Shown: positions 13,335-34,669 of the stretch, one piece after another
How the letters are laid out: each line of letters starts with the position of its first letter
Position numbering within the stretch: the first letter of the stretch is position 1
From: Selaginella tamariscina
Taxonomy: Eukaryota > Streptophyta > Lycopodiopsida > Selaginellales > Selaginellaceae
NCBI GenBank assembly: GCA_003024785.1
Contig: PUQB01000200.1
Location: 214,713-278,712, forward strand
Direction: 5' to 3'
DNA length: 64,000 bases
The notes under the pieces: generated by a model
Databases searched by the model: none
What the model was told of the DNA's origin: nothing
What the model saw: only the letters and a program-made list of their open reading frames with translations
Program-made: the position numbers and the translations under genes

Positions 13335-14639
13335 TATAATGATTTGATGAACAAATTAATTAAATTTTATATGTTTTACATTATTAAGAAGAAATTTATA
13401 CAAATTTTATATTTTTAAATTAATTGTATTTTCTTTGATTTCTTATCAAAAATCAATATTGTACTTTGAAAAATCTTTATAATTTTAAATTATTATTTTT
13501 AATTAATGTAAGTAGATACATAAAAGATGCATATTATTCATATAATATTCTAGGTGTAGTTCTACAAAGTAGTATAATACTTTTTATATACTTACACATG
13601 TTTATTAACTTATATACATTGATTTACTTTTTAAAATAATCAATTATGCAAATAATTAGATATGTATGCATAATTTAAAGAGTTTTTTAATGTTTTTATT
13701 CCATCTCATTAATAATTTATTTAAGAAATATTTATCTAATCATAGATTGTTATTTATATCTTAATATTAACATTGGTCATGTTTTATTAATATAGTTTAT
13801 CCTAAATGATGTCAAGTTGCCACTTGTAATGCATAAATATATATATTACATAAATATGAATATATATACATTTTTTTAATCTAAATTTATAAATTTGAGT
13901 ATTAATCCTTTTAATTATAAAAATAACTCTTAACTTTTTGGTTCACCTTGTAAAATCTTAAGTTTATAAAGAGTACAAATTATATTTATTCATAATAAAT
14001 AATAAATATGAATTTTAGTTATTCTTTACACATGATTTTTAATTTACTATTAAAGACTTAATATTTCTATGATTTTAGTTATATATAAAATATTTACTTT
14101 CTTCTAGTATTATTCATATATTAATTGGTTATTAAGTATAAAGAAAATAAGGAAGCAATTTTAATTATATATTATTATTACATTTCTTAAAGAACAAGAC
14201 ACATATTATATATAACTTTGAATTAAATATTGAATTTTATATTTTCACATCTTAAGATTATTATTATATTATAAGATCATATAATTAGAAAGATGTTAAT
14301 TTATTTATTATATTAATAATCATTATTAAAGTAAACCATATTTATTACTAAATGAATAAGAAAAATACAGTTATATCTTATTAATTATTATAATATTAAA
14401 TTCCTAATTATATTTGATTAATTAGTTTAATAAAAGGTACTTACTTGAAAACTCATTTTGGTTAATATTTATTTTTTGATTTTTTATTTATAATTTATAA
14501 TAATAAGTATATATTTTAATTAAACAACTTAGATTATTTTTTCTTAAATTTTATTGTTATTATTAGGTGCATTTTTTTAATTATATTTCCTTTACTGATT
14601 TCTTATTAACTTTGACATTTATTAAATATTCAATGTGTG

Positions 14640-14704
<65 letters not shown>

Positions 14705-15485
14705 TGTGTGTATGTGTGTGTGTGAAAAGCAATTAGATAAAACATCATACATTTATTATACGTTTCAAAATGTATCTATAATGATAAATGTTTCTTCTGC
14801 TACAAAATATAATGTTCCATAAAATAAAATATTTAATCATGTTTAAAAATATTATTAAGTCCAATTTAATCTTCACATAAAAACATTTAACTATTCAAAC
14901 TTAATTAAGCATAAAAGTTTATTTAAATTCAATTCATAATGTTTCTTTTATTTTTTATAAATATGTAATTTTTTTCTTAATTAAATAAATTTAATATAAT
15001 TATTAATATTTTAGAAAGCTTCCAAGTTGAATTTTGAGTTACTTTATATGGATTTAATTAAAGGATAACTTCTTATAAAGTTTAAAAGTAATAATATAGT
15101 TTAAATACGAGTGATTATAAAATAAAGAGATTAGAACAAAATCAAATACATTACAAACATTAAAAAACAACATGTTAAATTCATTACAACTAGTGAATTC
15201 ATCACAACATTAATAATATTAAGTTTCTAAATTTAATATTTTTTATATTAATGTTTAAAGTGGGATTACATTTAAACATAAAATCCCACTGTTAATATTT
15301 AATTTTATAATTTATAAATTAAATAACAATCACACACCACACACACGTGGTTATGTGCATATAGACACGTTTACACACACACACACACACACTTGAAAAC
15401 ATTTAGATATACATTCATGGTGGGGTTATTGGAGTTCATACACGCAGGTCTAGTAACACACAACTTACCAATACATCAAAAACTG
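10791..15485. other. AT-rich gene desert
   Basis: This is about 4.7 kb of extremely AT-rich sequence, much higher in AT than either flank. It has long (AT)n tracts at about 12896-12932 and 13299-13331 and a (GT)n tract at about 14660-14725. I found no ORF with protein similarity, no tRNA or rRNA, and no transposon coding trace. A (CA)n block lies near 15373-15392. Confidence 0.7.
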
Positions 15486-18400
15486 TTAAAACAAAACTGC
15501 ATCCTGTTTCCTACCCATCACTCTCTCCACAAGATCCCTGGCATCATCTAGTATCTGCCACACATCCAAATGCCCAGCCATGGCATTACACTCCCGGAGA
15601 AGCTCGTCCATCCCCCTACAGCTCTCCATAATAAAGTTCCTCTTCCTACACACAGCAGCCGCGATGGTGAAGAGTAACAAGTCCTTACTTGCTACTGCCT
15701 TCTTCTTCTTCCGCACATGCCCGAGTCCCTTCCCTGTCCGGATTGCTGCGCAGTCGGCCCACACTACCTCCCACAGACAGAGCGTCTGTTCGAATGTAAG
15801 CTCCCTCCTGAACAACACTACCACCATCCTGTATACGAACGTGCAGTCCTCGGCTCTGATCTTTACCAAGTGCTCGTATAGCTCCGGGTCTGCTGTCTTG
15901 ATTATGTCGGAGACGGTGTTTAGTTGCCGTCGGATACCGACCTCATCTAACCGGAAGTTGTGACGAGCTGTTTGCATGAACTTTACAAAGCACCAGAATG
16001 CCTTGTAATCATCGTCCATCAGTGCCACGAATGGGGAAAGCAAGTCGCTCATTCCCTGTCCCAAAGTCAAACAAAGTTAGTGGGAAACAAGAACTGTGTA
16101 TGTGTGTGTGAAAACAACAGAAACGTGTCAGTTGGCGAGTTTGAAGTTAGCTTAACAGAGTGCTTCTGAACATAAATATACACATATAGAACAATATCGT
16201 TCTATATAGAACATATAGAACCATGTTGTATATCATATGTGTATATAGACATGAAATATACACATGCCATATAAATCTCATGTAATGTATATTTCATGTC
16301 TATATATACATTGTAATGTCAATCTCTTGCTCTATTATATTCACTATAAGTTATAATATATGGACTATATACATCCACTGATACTATGTTATCTTCTTAC
16401 AGAAGAAGAAAACTAATTAAAACAAATGATAATATTGCCCATTCATTTAAATAGTAGTACAAGTGTAACGTATAGAGAACAAATATATGCTTACCTGTAT
16501 ATGCTACAACGGCTAGAATATATACACTAAAAACATATATATACACTGTATACTATGGTCTCTTAACCTATACCCCTGGCATTTACTTGTATACAACATG
16601 ATCATAGAATACTTAAAACTACAAGTTCCTTGGTTATAGCTTTCAGAAAACTCTGCAAGCGAACACACACACACACATATCGTACCTGGCAGTATCCCGT
16701 TTCCGGATCGTATAGAGCATATGCTTCTAATATTGAAACAAGCCTCGCAGCGTGATATCTACGGCAAGTCTCCAGGTGCTCATCGTCCGATAAACCAGCA
16801 TTCTCGGCCACTTTTGAGGTCTCCTCTTCACCAACACTCGCCTGAGACGGTGAGTACGGTATCCACTCGGCATTCATCCGTACGGCGTCCAACCGTATTA
16901 TCCTCTGCCATGTCATCAGCTCCTCGACTGCTTTCACACCTTTGTTCCAGAATGAATCACAGCCGCTTATGCTGCTGAGTTCCTACATTGTATCGGTCAG
17001 AATCACACATATATGTACACAATGCATATATGCACGTACAAACATACATACATACATATTTACTCACATATATAGATATAGAAAACCTGGATTTGTGGTT
17101 TGGCTGCGTCATATATTTCTGGTATATGTCTGACACATATAAAGGCATATGGAGCATAGCAACAGGTATACACATTGTGTCTCTCTACAAGATTGAAGCA
17201 TCACCAAAAGCCAGACTAATGGAGTTACTAAGGTGTTTGATACACGGAGCACATACACACACGCTCATGAGACAAAGTAAATAGAGTCTTCGATTGCTAA
17301 TAGTTTATGCATATATGTCTATAAACACACACATGCACATATATAGATCTGTATACCTGAATCAAAGACTCCGAGAATGGAGTCTCCAAGTTGTCAGATT
17401 CTTCATCCCTGAAACCACTCTCTGCCAGAGTATCACGTATCTTCTGACAGTCTTCTCGTATAAGTTCGTACTTTTTCCTGCTTAACTATTGTCAGTTGTA
17501 CTATCTAGTAACACTCACACTATGACATTAATGTCATATATTTAAACATTAATAATAAAGTATGCTAAATTTACGTTAGCTTAGTGTCCTCCTCTTGTCT
17601 CTCCGCTTCAGTGCTATCAATTTCGTATCTGCAAAACAAGAACGAGTTTATTCATTATTGAATATTGACATATTATACAGCATATATAATTAGGCCTTCT
17701 GTATACACAATTTTTCTACCAGAAACCCAATAGCATTGTCAACATATCTAAGAGCATCAGTACCATGACAACATACTGAGGTACAATATTCTCTTATACA
17801 TATAATTGTGTGTCAGTCGAAATAGAACTACAAGAAATGTAAATACATATAAATTGAGACTCACATTCCAAGCAGAAACGGCCAGACTTGGGATCTTATT
17901 GTTGGCTCTACCCCCTGTATAGCCAAATTAAAAACTACTATAATACATTATAGATGCACATACATATTAAAGTTACACAGTCACACAACACACATACTAT
18001 GTGTATATATAACTCACCCCCCATCGAACTTTATAAAGAAACTTGTCCGGGTTATTCTCTGTAAGACGACCATCTGGTCCAAAGCCCTGTTCCCAGAGCT
18101 GTTTAGTGAGAGGATAATGCTTTCTTTTTCTCCATCTCTTCTTAACGGTCCCCTAATAAAACACATTGACAGATCCAACACTTCAACAACAAACCAAGCA
18201 AAAGTTCATTCTAAATGCATTAAAACAAGCACAAGAAATCTCTCACACCTCTTGTTAGACTTGGTGAACTGTGGCTTGCAATGTGGCTGTGTTCTTCTGT
18301 GTGCATTGCCTTGTCCCATATACTCTTTTAACACCACAACATCCCCACACATCTGAGGCATATCCTCATCTCAAGAATATGCACCAAATACATATACAAA

Positions 18401-18699
18401 CCATGAATATATAACCATCATATGCATTCATACATTAACTAATCTATGAACAAACAAGCAACACATGTACAATACCTCTATAACAGCATTTCCATGTGTA
18501 CTTATATATATATATACCTATCGTTGAGAAAGCCAGTACCACCAACTGCAAGAGCTACAGCAACACCGGCAACTGCAGTAATGGCTACACCCACGACGAC
18601 GGCTGTGGTAACATTTGTGTTCCTGGAGGACATCTGAATACCACTTAGTGCGTCGTATACAACACTGACCAGCTGACCCAGAACCTCCTGCTCAAACAT
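15486..18699 (-). CDS. TBC-domain Rab GTPase-activating protein
   Basis: The gene reads leftwards from ATG 18699, which follows an acceptor that implies an intron in the 5' leader. The first exon (18518-18699) carries a hydrophobic stretch (TAVVVGVAITAVAGVAVALA), probably a membrane anchor. Later exons, approximate, are 18252-18358 (GDVVVLKEYMGQGNAHRRTQ), 18018-18153 (WRKKHYPLTKQLWEQGFGPDG), 17873-17912, 17577-17629, 17357-17480, 16686-16985 and 15486-16055. The catalytic arginine motif IxxDxxR is present (IIRLDAVR), as is the glutamine motif YCQGMSDLL, so both catalytic fingers are intact. Such proteins speed GTP hydrolysis by Rab GTPases and end membrane-traffic signals. The C-terminal VYRMVVVLFRRELTFEQTLCLWE is typical of the plant branch. 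It is divergent from INTS6, with about 370 bp between start codons. Confidence 0.88.
16242..16306. repeat. Inverted repeat in TBC gene intron
   Basis: Arms 16242-16262 and 16286-16306 are perfect reverse complements of about 21 bp (core GACATGAAATATACA) around a 23-nt loop. The repeat lies in the intron between the last two coding exons of the TBC gene. It could be a small hairpin or the remains of a miniature inverted-repeat element. Confidence 0.75.
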
Positions 18700-19065
18700 C
18701 ACATTCTGTACACCAAACAACACCCGCAAACAACAAATTTCACATCAAAACTGCAAAATTACATGAAATTACGCAGATTTCACATAGAATTACATGCATG
18801 AACCCTAATGAAGATTTTCTACATACCCTAAGCTAAGAATCGATTGAATACAGAATGCAGACAATTAGACTACTGACCGATGCGATCAATGGACGACAGT
18901 AAGATTCTTCCGTGGCGCACACGCTCCCCTACCCAACAACGGCAAACGAAGAACCCTGCCACGTGGATCGCATAAAAACCCTAAGACAGAGGATTTGATT
19001 TCAGCTGTTGTTAGGGTTTAAACAGGGGATAAGCTGCCCTAGGGTTTTAGAACAGGGGAGGAACG
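18700..19065. promoter_or_regulatory. Bidirectional promoter of TBC and INTS6 with telo-box motifs
   Basis: The two start codons face away from each other within about 370 bp. On the INTS6 side there are telo-box motifs (AAACCCTA or its complement) at about 18976-18983, 19012-19019 and 19041-19047. Telo-boxes are known in promoters of plant housekeeping and translation genes. The leader of the TBC gene probably contains an intron, so the real distance between transcription starts is smaller. Confidence 0.6.
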
Positions 19066-27184
<8,119 letters not shown>

Positions 27185-27506
27185 AGAGAGAGAGCAGAGC
27201 AGACTACTATTTGTAGGTGAGAAGATAGGTACTTCTTTTTTGACTCTATATATACATCTGTTTATACATCACAGTAGGTATATGTCATATGTCTAATGAT
27301 GTGTATACTACATGTTGACTTCGTGTTGTTAAGTGTGTGTGTGGGGTATATGGCATCTAAAGCTGCATATACACTACGAGTAGGAATATGTGTGTGTGTG
27401 TGTGTGTTGTGTGTGTTGATATAATACGTATATGCGTCTCTGTTAACATAGGTATATTTTATCTATTCACACACACACACATGTATGTGTGTATATTGTG
27501 TGTGTT

Positions 27507-27549
<43 letters not shown>

Positions 27550-27639
27550 AAGTCGTTTGTTGGATATGATGGATATGTATGTATCTAGTGTTATGTATAT
27601 ATATATAACACTAGATACATACATATCCACAACAAACGA

Positions 27640-27673
<34 letters not shown>

Positions 27674-27688
27674 TGTATGTGTGTATAT

Positions 27689-27722
<34 letters not shown>

Positions 27723-29229
27723 TCGTTTGTTGGATATGATGGATACGTATGTATCTAGTGTTATATATATATATATATATATATACATAAACTGTTACTG
27801 TGTGTGTGTGTGGGTATATAATATTTATATAGGTCTTGAGGTCTTTAAATCTTATTTAAATCTTTGTAATAAATCTTATTATTACACTTAATTATTAACT
27901 CTCCTGATGTTAAAGCAATCTTATGTGGGAGATGATGCAAGTCTAAAAGTTTGGGAGCAGATTACTCAATGGGAACACAACAAAGTAAGTATTAAACTAT
28001 ATGCGACAAAGTATAAAGTATATGTCAAATAATATTAATCTAATTAAAAAAGTATGACTAATCTACATAAAAAGCTAATACTAATTCTACATATATATAT
28101 ATATGCACCAAAATGTGTGGTGATATTAGTTGGAGCGTTGCTATCTCAAAAGAGAGGCCACGCACACAATGAGTAACTCCCTCTCTATTCTTTTCATTTT
28201 TTTTTTCTTTTTAAAAATTATTCTTATTCTTTATTTAAAGTTTTATGTTATATATATACCTGTTTTTTAAATTTTTATATTATAAATAAAACTGTATCGT
28301 TGTACAGAATGTTTGTCAAATGGGGAGTAAGAGGACCCCCTTCTGAAGCTTCTTCAGGAGTATCGGTCCTACGAATGTCAACAGGGGTACCTTACCTTGT
28401 CGAATTCCTGTCTCCCCAATATACACATTATATATATATATATATGCAGCAGCTCCCCAATATACAGATTAAATATATATATGCAACAACCATGTTAATA
28501 ATGTAGGAGCTTATTTAACTAGTTTAACGCGTACATATGATGTGTGCATGTCGGCTTCTGGTGCGTCGGTGTTGTTTTTTTAATCGTAATAACGCGTTAA
28601 TTAACATTAAACTCAAGAAAACCCACAGGACATTGAACATGGGAGGGGAATGTATACATTTAAAAGACAGTGACATGTACATACATCCCATGTACGGTTG
28701 TATATGTATATACATATACAGTTCCGTATATAAAGGATAAGGGTAAAGGGCTGCTGTTTACTTTCGGGAGATATGTGAGAATAATTAGCAAGAATCAAAG
28801 ACTTTGATGGATTTAAATAATACATTGTCAAAAGCAGATTGAGAAAAGTTTGTAGACTATCTAACTTAGATTCTATAACTATATATAACAGTATATATAT
28901 TACAGAGTCAAAAGATATATATATGATTGATAGCAATAGATTCGAAAACTTTGGACAGAAGTACATACTGAGAAACCAGCAAACTACTTCTCACAGAGGA
29001 GACGTATAAAGTAGACAGAAATAAATAAAACAAAAGGCCTCAAGAAACACACCCTAAAACAACCGGACTCGTGGAACAAACACAAACAGCTCTGCAAAAT
29101 TGGACTTCCTAGACTCCTCTCAACAGCTCCCGGCAAATCCCCATATGTATATATTAAAATACAATAATGACTTACTTGAAAGCGGTTGACAGAAGCCGGA
29201 AGCTCGCCTTATAAACCCGTCCCCTTTTT
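27185..29229. other. Intergenic region with palindromic microsatellites and exon-like pieces
   Basis: Between the stop of INTS6 and the end of the P450 gene lie AT-rich DNA and the palindromic microsatellite module at 27470-27785. Two exon-like stretches are also present. One is 27915-27985, with text QSYVGDDASLKVWEQ and a following GTAAGT. The other is about 28308-28388, with text FVKWGVRGPPSEASSG between AG and GT. I could not assign these to a family. They may be extra INTS6 3' exons or fragments of another gene. Confidence 0.4.
27470..27785. repeat. Inverted and direct microsatellite modules
   Basis: A unit made of (CA)n, ATGTATGTGTGTATATTGTG, (TG)n, (GA)n, then GTCGTTTGTTGGATATGATGG and TACATAC-CTAGTGTTA-like text occurs at 27470-27600. 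Its flank is repeated in inverse at 27601-27660. The complete unit occurs again in direct orientation at 27661-27770. The 27540-27660 part is a palindrome centred near 27602. Confidence 0.9.
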
Positions 29230-32005
29230 CTAATCCGTCCTCGAGACCGGCTTGGCCTCGAGCGGATTCACCATCTCGGACGACAGCTTGAGCACCTCGG
29301 ACAGGTCCACGGTCTTGCCCTCTGGAGGCATCCACGAGAATTCTTGTACCAAACGTGCCACCCACAGTCTGACGGTCGCTAGTCCCAATGCCCTCCCTGG
29401 GCATACCCTCCTCCCCGCTCCAAACGGTGCAATACGTAAATCCACACCTGAATCGCATCAGTTCATTAGAATCTAAGCTACAAACATGTAACATACATAG
29501 AACCCATACAGCACAACATACACTGTGTGCGTCTAGTCTACACGAATATGTATTTCCGTGGTCCTTCTATATACACATTATACATATACACATCCACACA
29601 TACATATCAATAGGACACTATGATTAGTATATGTTAAGTAGTCTATAAATACATGGCTATCCTATAAATAGACACTCTACAGAATAAATACATTCATATA
29701 TACCTAGTACATAAAAGATAGAGATACCCTCATTGGATACTAACTATAGCTTGTGCTTTCCTATTATTATTACCTCGAACGTCGTAAATTTCTTCAATGA
29801 AGCGCTCCGGCTTGAAGTCCTCGGGCTCGGACCAGATACTCGGATCGTGCGTAATCGCCCACATGTTAACCATAGCGCTAGTTCCAGCCGGGACGTGGTA
29901 ACCCAGGACGTCCGTATCATGCACGGCCAGGCGAGCCCAGGACAGGAGAGGACCAGGCGGATGATGACGGAGAGTCTCGTTGACTACTGCCTGCAGGTAC
30001 GGCATGCGGTCCACATCTGCGTCTCGGACCGGTGATGCCTCCGAAATATCTATCTCGGACTGCAGCTTGCGTTGGATCTCCGGGTTCAAAACGAGCTCGG
30101 CCATCACCCATTCAGTTAGTATTGCTGTTGTGTCGGTGCCCCTGAAAATCATTTCCTGCCATATAGTAGAGTTAATTCAAGTTGGTCAAATAGAAAACAT
30201 AGAGAAACATATAATGGTCAAATGCAGGATAAACTAGGACGGAAAAAGAAAAAAAAAAGAAACCGTATCTCAGTCAAGCAAAAGCACACAAGTGATTGAT
30301 CCTGACACAGGCATGATGCAAGATTCACATAAAGAAGGCTGATTAGCTGAGGAAAAGTATCAAAGGCAAGTCAAACAAACATGCGAATTCCAAAATATAT
30401 AAACGGGAAAGTATGTGTTCGCATGAGGAATGTAACATAATCTAAAATAAACTAATATATTGTGTTCAGACCAGATACATATGTTCACATGAATAATGCA
30501 TGAGCTAGATTGCAACTTGTTTAAAGATTGTATTTTGCACTTGTTTAATGTTGGTCAGACACTAAGACCCAAGGACGAAACGACAAAGAGGCTTCGGACT
30601 TTGAAAAAGCCGTGCAAGCCTAGAATGAAAGATAAAAAGAATGACATAATGTAAAGAACACAACCACCATTCCACTGCCACAGTCACGTCCTTTCCCTGG
30701 GGAACAAACGACCCAAACAGCAAATGCTCACACACAAGGAAGTTTCATAAGACAAATTGAACATACACGCATGCGTGTACGCACACACGCATGAATACAC
30801 AGAAAGAAATAGAAGTCGAAAATTTGTTGTCCTAGACAGTACACAAGCAAAAAGAGCATTCATCAACTAGAATATACACATCACATATCATACAACATAA
30901 AATGCACTTAAAACATGAAATCTAAATTAAAATGCAGGAAATTGATGAAACCAATGCAGAAATATTCATGAAAAAACAAAAGAAAGATACGTACCCAGAG
31001 AACAGCAACCATGTCGGAGTCTTCAAGCTTGTCTTCACCGGAAAGCGAGAGAAGAACATCGACGAAATCGCCGCAATCTCCAGGAACTACAGGCTTACCG
31101 TCCAAATCCGCACCTTTGACCGACATTTTCGAGCGGTGTTCGTCAATAATCCTCTGAACGAAGGAATTCACGCGAGGAACAAGCTTCCGGCAGCGGTTGA
31201 CAACGCCCTGCGGATCCCAGCGGCGAAGAAAAGGAAGATGATCCGACCAATTGAAGGAGCCGAGCAGCTCGAATCCCTCTCGGACCATTGCATGCAGCTC
31301 CGCCTCGGCTTCCGTCCCAAGCTCCGTGCGGTGTCCGAAGACGCTCCACATTACCGAGTTGAGCGACGCCTTCTGAAGAAGACCGCGAACTTGAACAGAT
31401 CCATCGGCAGATTCCGCCGCGTAAGCACGGATATCGGACAGCATTTTGTTCGTCTCGGCCTGCCGATTCGGCTCGTGAGCAGCGATCCGTTTCGGAGAGA
31501 ACAGACACCCGGACGCAATCCTGCGGAGACGACGCCAGTAGTCGCCGTAAGGTGCAAAACCCATAGCGCGTCCAAACAGAAGCTCATGTGCCGACTGCTT
31601 CAAAGGACGATCCGCAAAGCTCGGACTGCTCAAAATCTGCCTGGCCGCTTCCGGATTCGAAGAAACGATCATCCGTGTCCATCCAACGCTTAGCGCCATA
31701 AGCTTCTTAGCCGAGAACGACTCCGCGAGCGCCGCAAGACGGCGGTGTGCAAGTCCGTTCATCTGCAACAAGCTGCCGAGAACGGGAATACCTCTTGGAC
31801 CGGGGATCGTACGCTTCTTGTGAGCGGCAGATTGGCGAAGGAGCGATCTTCCCCATGCACCGCCTCCAGGGAAACTCCACAACAGGATCGATGAAGCCGC
31901 AAAGGCGCAAACGAGTACCGCGATCGGAATCCACAGAGCCGAGCATGAAGCCGCAAACGATCTGGCGACAAGCGGCAGCAGGATTGGTGAAGAGCATGAA
32001 TCCAT
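29230..32005 (-). CDS. Cytochrome P450, CYP78A-like
   Basis: Three exons (30995-32005, 29774-30155, 29230-29447) join in frame to about 536 codons. The N-terminus is hydrophobic ([21 protein letters not shown]), an ER anchor, followed by a proline-rich hinge ([11 protein letters not shown]). The CYP78A hallmark [20 protein letters not shown] is present. Further along are the I-helix oxygen-binding [13 protein letters not shown], the ExxR motif in [11 protein letters not shown], the PERF motif FKPERF and the haem-cysteine loop [13 protein letters not shown]78A enzymes act at the ER and affect organ size and growth through an unidentified mobile product. Introns are at about 29448-29773 and 30156-30994. 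The first exon is GC-rich compared with its surroundings. Subfamily naming rests on motif resemblance only. Confidence 0.93.
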
Positions 32006-34418
32006 GGCAGGATTTCTTGAGCTCCCAATGCAAGTATGAACAAGAAACTGAAGAACACGAAGAACAGATGGAGAACGAAGCGCACAAAGAGAGAGCTTTT
32101 ACAACTTGCGAGGAAAAATGGGCCGAACTATTTCTACGGGGAGAGTTTAACTAAAACACGAGTTTAACGCTCTGTTTAGTTAACGTGGTTGAAATTGGCG
32201 GCAAGACGGGCGATTATTCCGGGATATTCTTCCAGCTGTCATGACACGCCGTCAACGGTTGGTGGCATATTCGGTGACGGGCTCATCGACGGGCCGTGAA
32301 GGCCGTTAAACGGCGGGAATGACAGGTCAGCAGCAGGACAGCGGCGCCGCCGGCGGAGGCGATGGCCGATAACAGCCCGTCAGAGTCGTCACGCCCGTCG
32401 ATTACGTATCTAATGAAGGGAATGTATTTTTATTATAACGGCGCCGTCGTAAACTGGCACAATTAATTGTACGGTATCGTACGGCCCCCATCGTGGTAAT
32501 TATTGACCCGGGCTATTACGTGGCGGCAGCCGACGGCTCCGCACGTGGAAAATGTCACTGCGCAGGTGAAAGTGAAAGTATATTCCCCATGCGTTTCAAA
32601 TACATGCATACATTTAACCTCACGCGTGTGATATGCTACGTATAACCGCATTCATCGAATACTTTAAAACCCTAATCCTCCTTTAACCTTTAGGTTAAAG
32701 GTGATACAACCTACTAGCTTGTAATGACACGTGGCGAATCTACCGGCGTAAGGTTCAATGGAATCTTCAGCTTGTTTGTTAGGGCACCTTCATGAGTTTT
32801 TGAACCAAGCCAGCTCTACATGTTCTGTCCTTTAATCGAACTTTAGCAATCCCTAAATATTTTAAAGTTTAAATGTGGGAGCCCTAAATAATTTACATTT
32901 AAAATCTGTGAATCAATATGAAACCTCGTGCCTAGTTAAGTAACTTGCAGGCAAAGGCATCTCGTGTCATTCGTCGGATTTAGGTCACGCATGCACATGA
33001 AACAATGCGACACTCAGGCGGCGGCTGAACCGTCAAGATTAGGTTTTCTGTTTGTGTAGTTTAAGCTAAAACTGTCATCGTACAGGATCATTGTCTTGTT
33101 TCTTATGTCAACGCGTTCAGTCTAGGTTGATATATTTTAATATTAACTTTTGTTTTCATTTAACTGAAATTCAGATTAGGGCTCGTTAATTTAAACTAGA
33201 GAATATACTATTTACTATAGCAGGGATATTCTTTTACCTCGGCACAGGATCTTTTAAAGTATATGCAACCAGATCCATATATAGCCCTTTATTATTAACT
33301 TTGGATTAATATGTACGTCAATACGTATGAAGAACAACACACATACGCACACGCACATTCCAATACAAACTATCCACACACACACACGCATAATGTGTGC
33401 ACATAATACGCTGTATATACACATGTATGTGTGTATGTATATACATACACAGAGGGCTTGGACACGTGTGGTCCGAAGATGTGTCAGGGGAAGTGAAGTC
33501 AGTCCATACTTCCTTATCTTCCCAGTAGTTTGCACACTGTTTTCTTGCTTGCAATTAAAATGTATATATACCGAAGTATACTTGTTGAACACAATGACAT
33601 GTGATGTTGCAGATGTAACCCATAACCCATCTAATGCCATGTTCCCCACATTGTCAGCTAAAATATATTTTATATTAATTATAATAAAACAAAATAATTA
33701 AAAATTGCTATATAATGTGTTTCCAATCATTACAAAAATTCATATTATATTAAATAAATATAACTATGTACTTGAATGACATTAATGAAGTGAAAACTCC
33801 ATGTATATGTATATTTGACATCTCAACCATTCTGGTAAAATGTCTTTAATTATTTTTTAATCAATTTAATGAATTAAATTTATATATCCCCACCATCCGG
33901 ACCGTGTTCACGTGAATTCTTGGCCCAGCCCTCTGAATATTAATATATAAAATTTATTATTAAAAAAAAAAAACTAAAATATCTTAAGAAGAACGTTGAA
34001 TATATTTGAAACGTGTATTATTAAAAAAGAAATAAGTTAAATGCAAATAAAACATACACACTTAAACACCGACGTATATAGTACACACCACACACACACA
34101 CACACATATAATCTGTAATATGAAGATATGCAGTATGTTGAGAAGATAAACCCTCCCAATCATGTTGCATATCTATAGAACATGCTCCATATCTATGCAA
34201 GCTTGTCTCTATGTATGTTGTAGACTTCTAACATTAAGTAACGCACTAATTAAGTCTATTAAACCAGTTCGGTTTTAAAATAAAAGATTTTTATGTGTAT
34301 ACTATTGTCCCGATATCTAGGGAGTCAGTCTTCATATGTGGTCAAAGACAGTTTGTTTATATGTCTACATTATATACATACATGCACATGCACATACGTA
34401 TAATATACACAATATGTG

Positions 34419-34454
<36 letters not shown>

Positions 34455-34669
34455 ATCATAGGATTTGTAGAAACAAGACAAAGTACAAGTTGTAACCATA
34501 TTTTCTGTTGAGATACTATCTGATGCGTGTCTTATATAATATACACGTAAGGCTGGAGAGAGAAGAGAGAGAGAGAGAGAGACGATAGTATGTACCAATA
34601 AATAATGGAATTGATTCATGTGCAGTTTCAGACTGTGAACTTAAACTGATATTAAATGCTTACTTGTAA
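32006..34669. other. P450 upstream region and intergenic DNA
   Basis: The first 650 bp upstream of the P450 start are GC-rich for this window and probably hold its promoter. A perfect palindrome, CCTTTAACCT-TT-AGGTTAAAGG, lies at 32680-32701. From 33.2 kb onwards the sequence is AT-rich with small CA/TA repeats. I see no gene. Confidence 0.5.

Noticed and set aside
30932..31693. Plus-strand ORF of 253 codons over the P450 gene.
   Set aside because: It is the antisense shadow of P450 exon 1, whose minus-strand translation contains all expected motifs.
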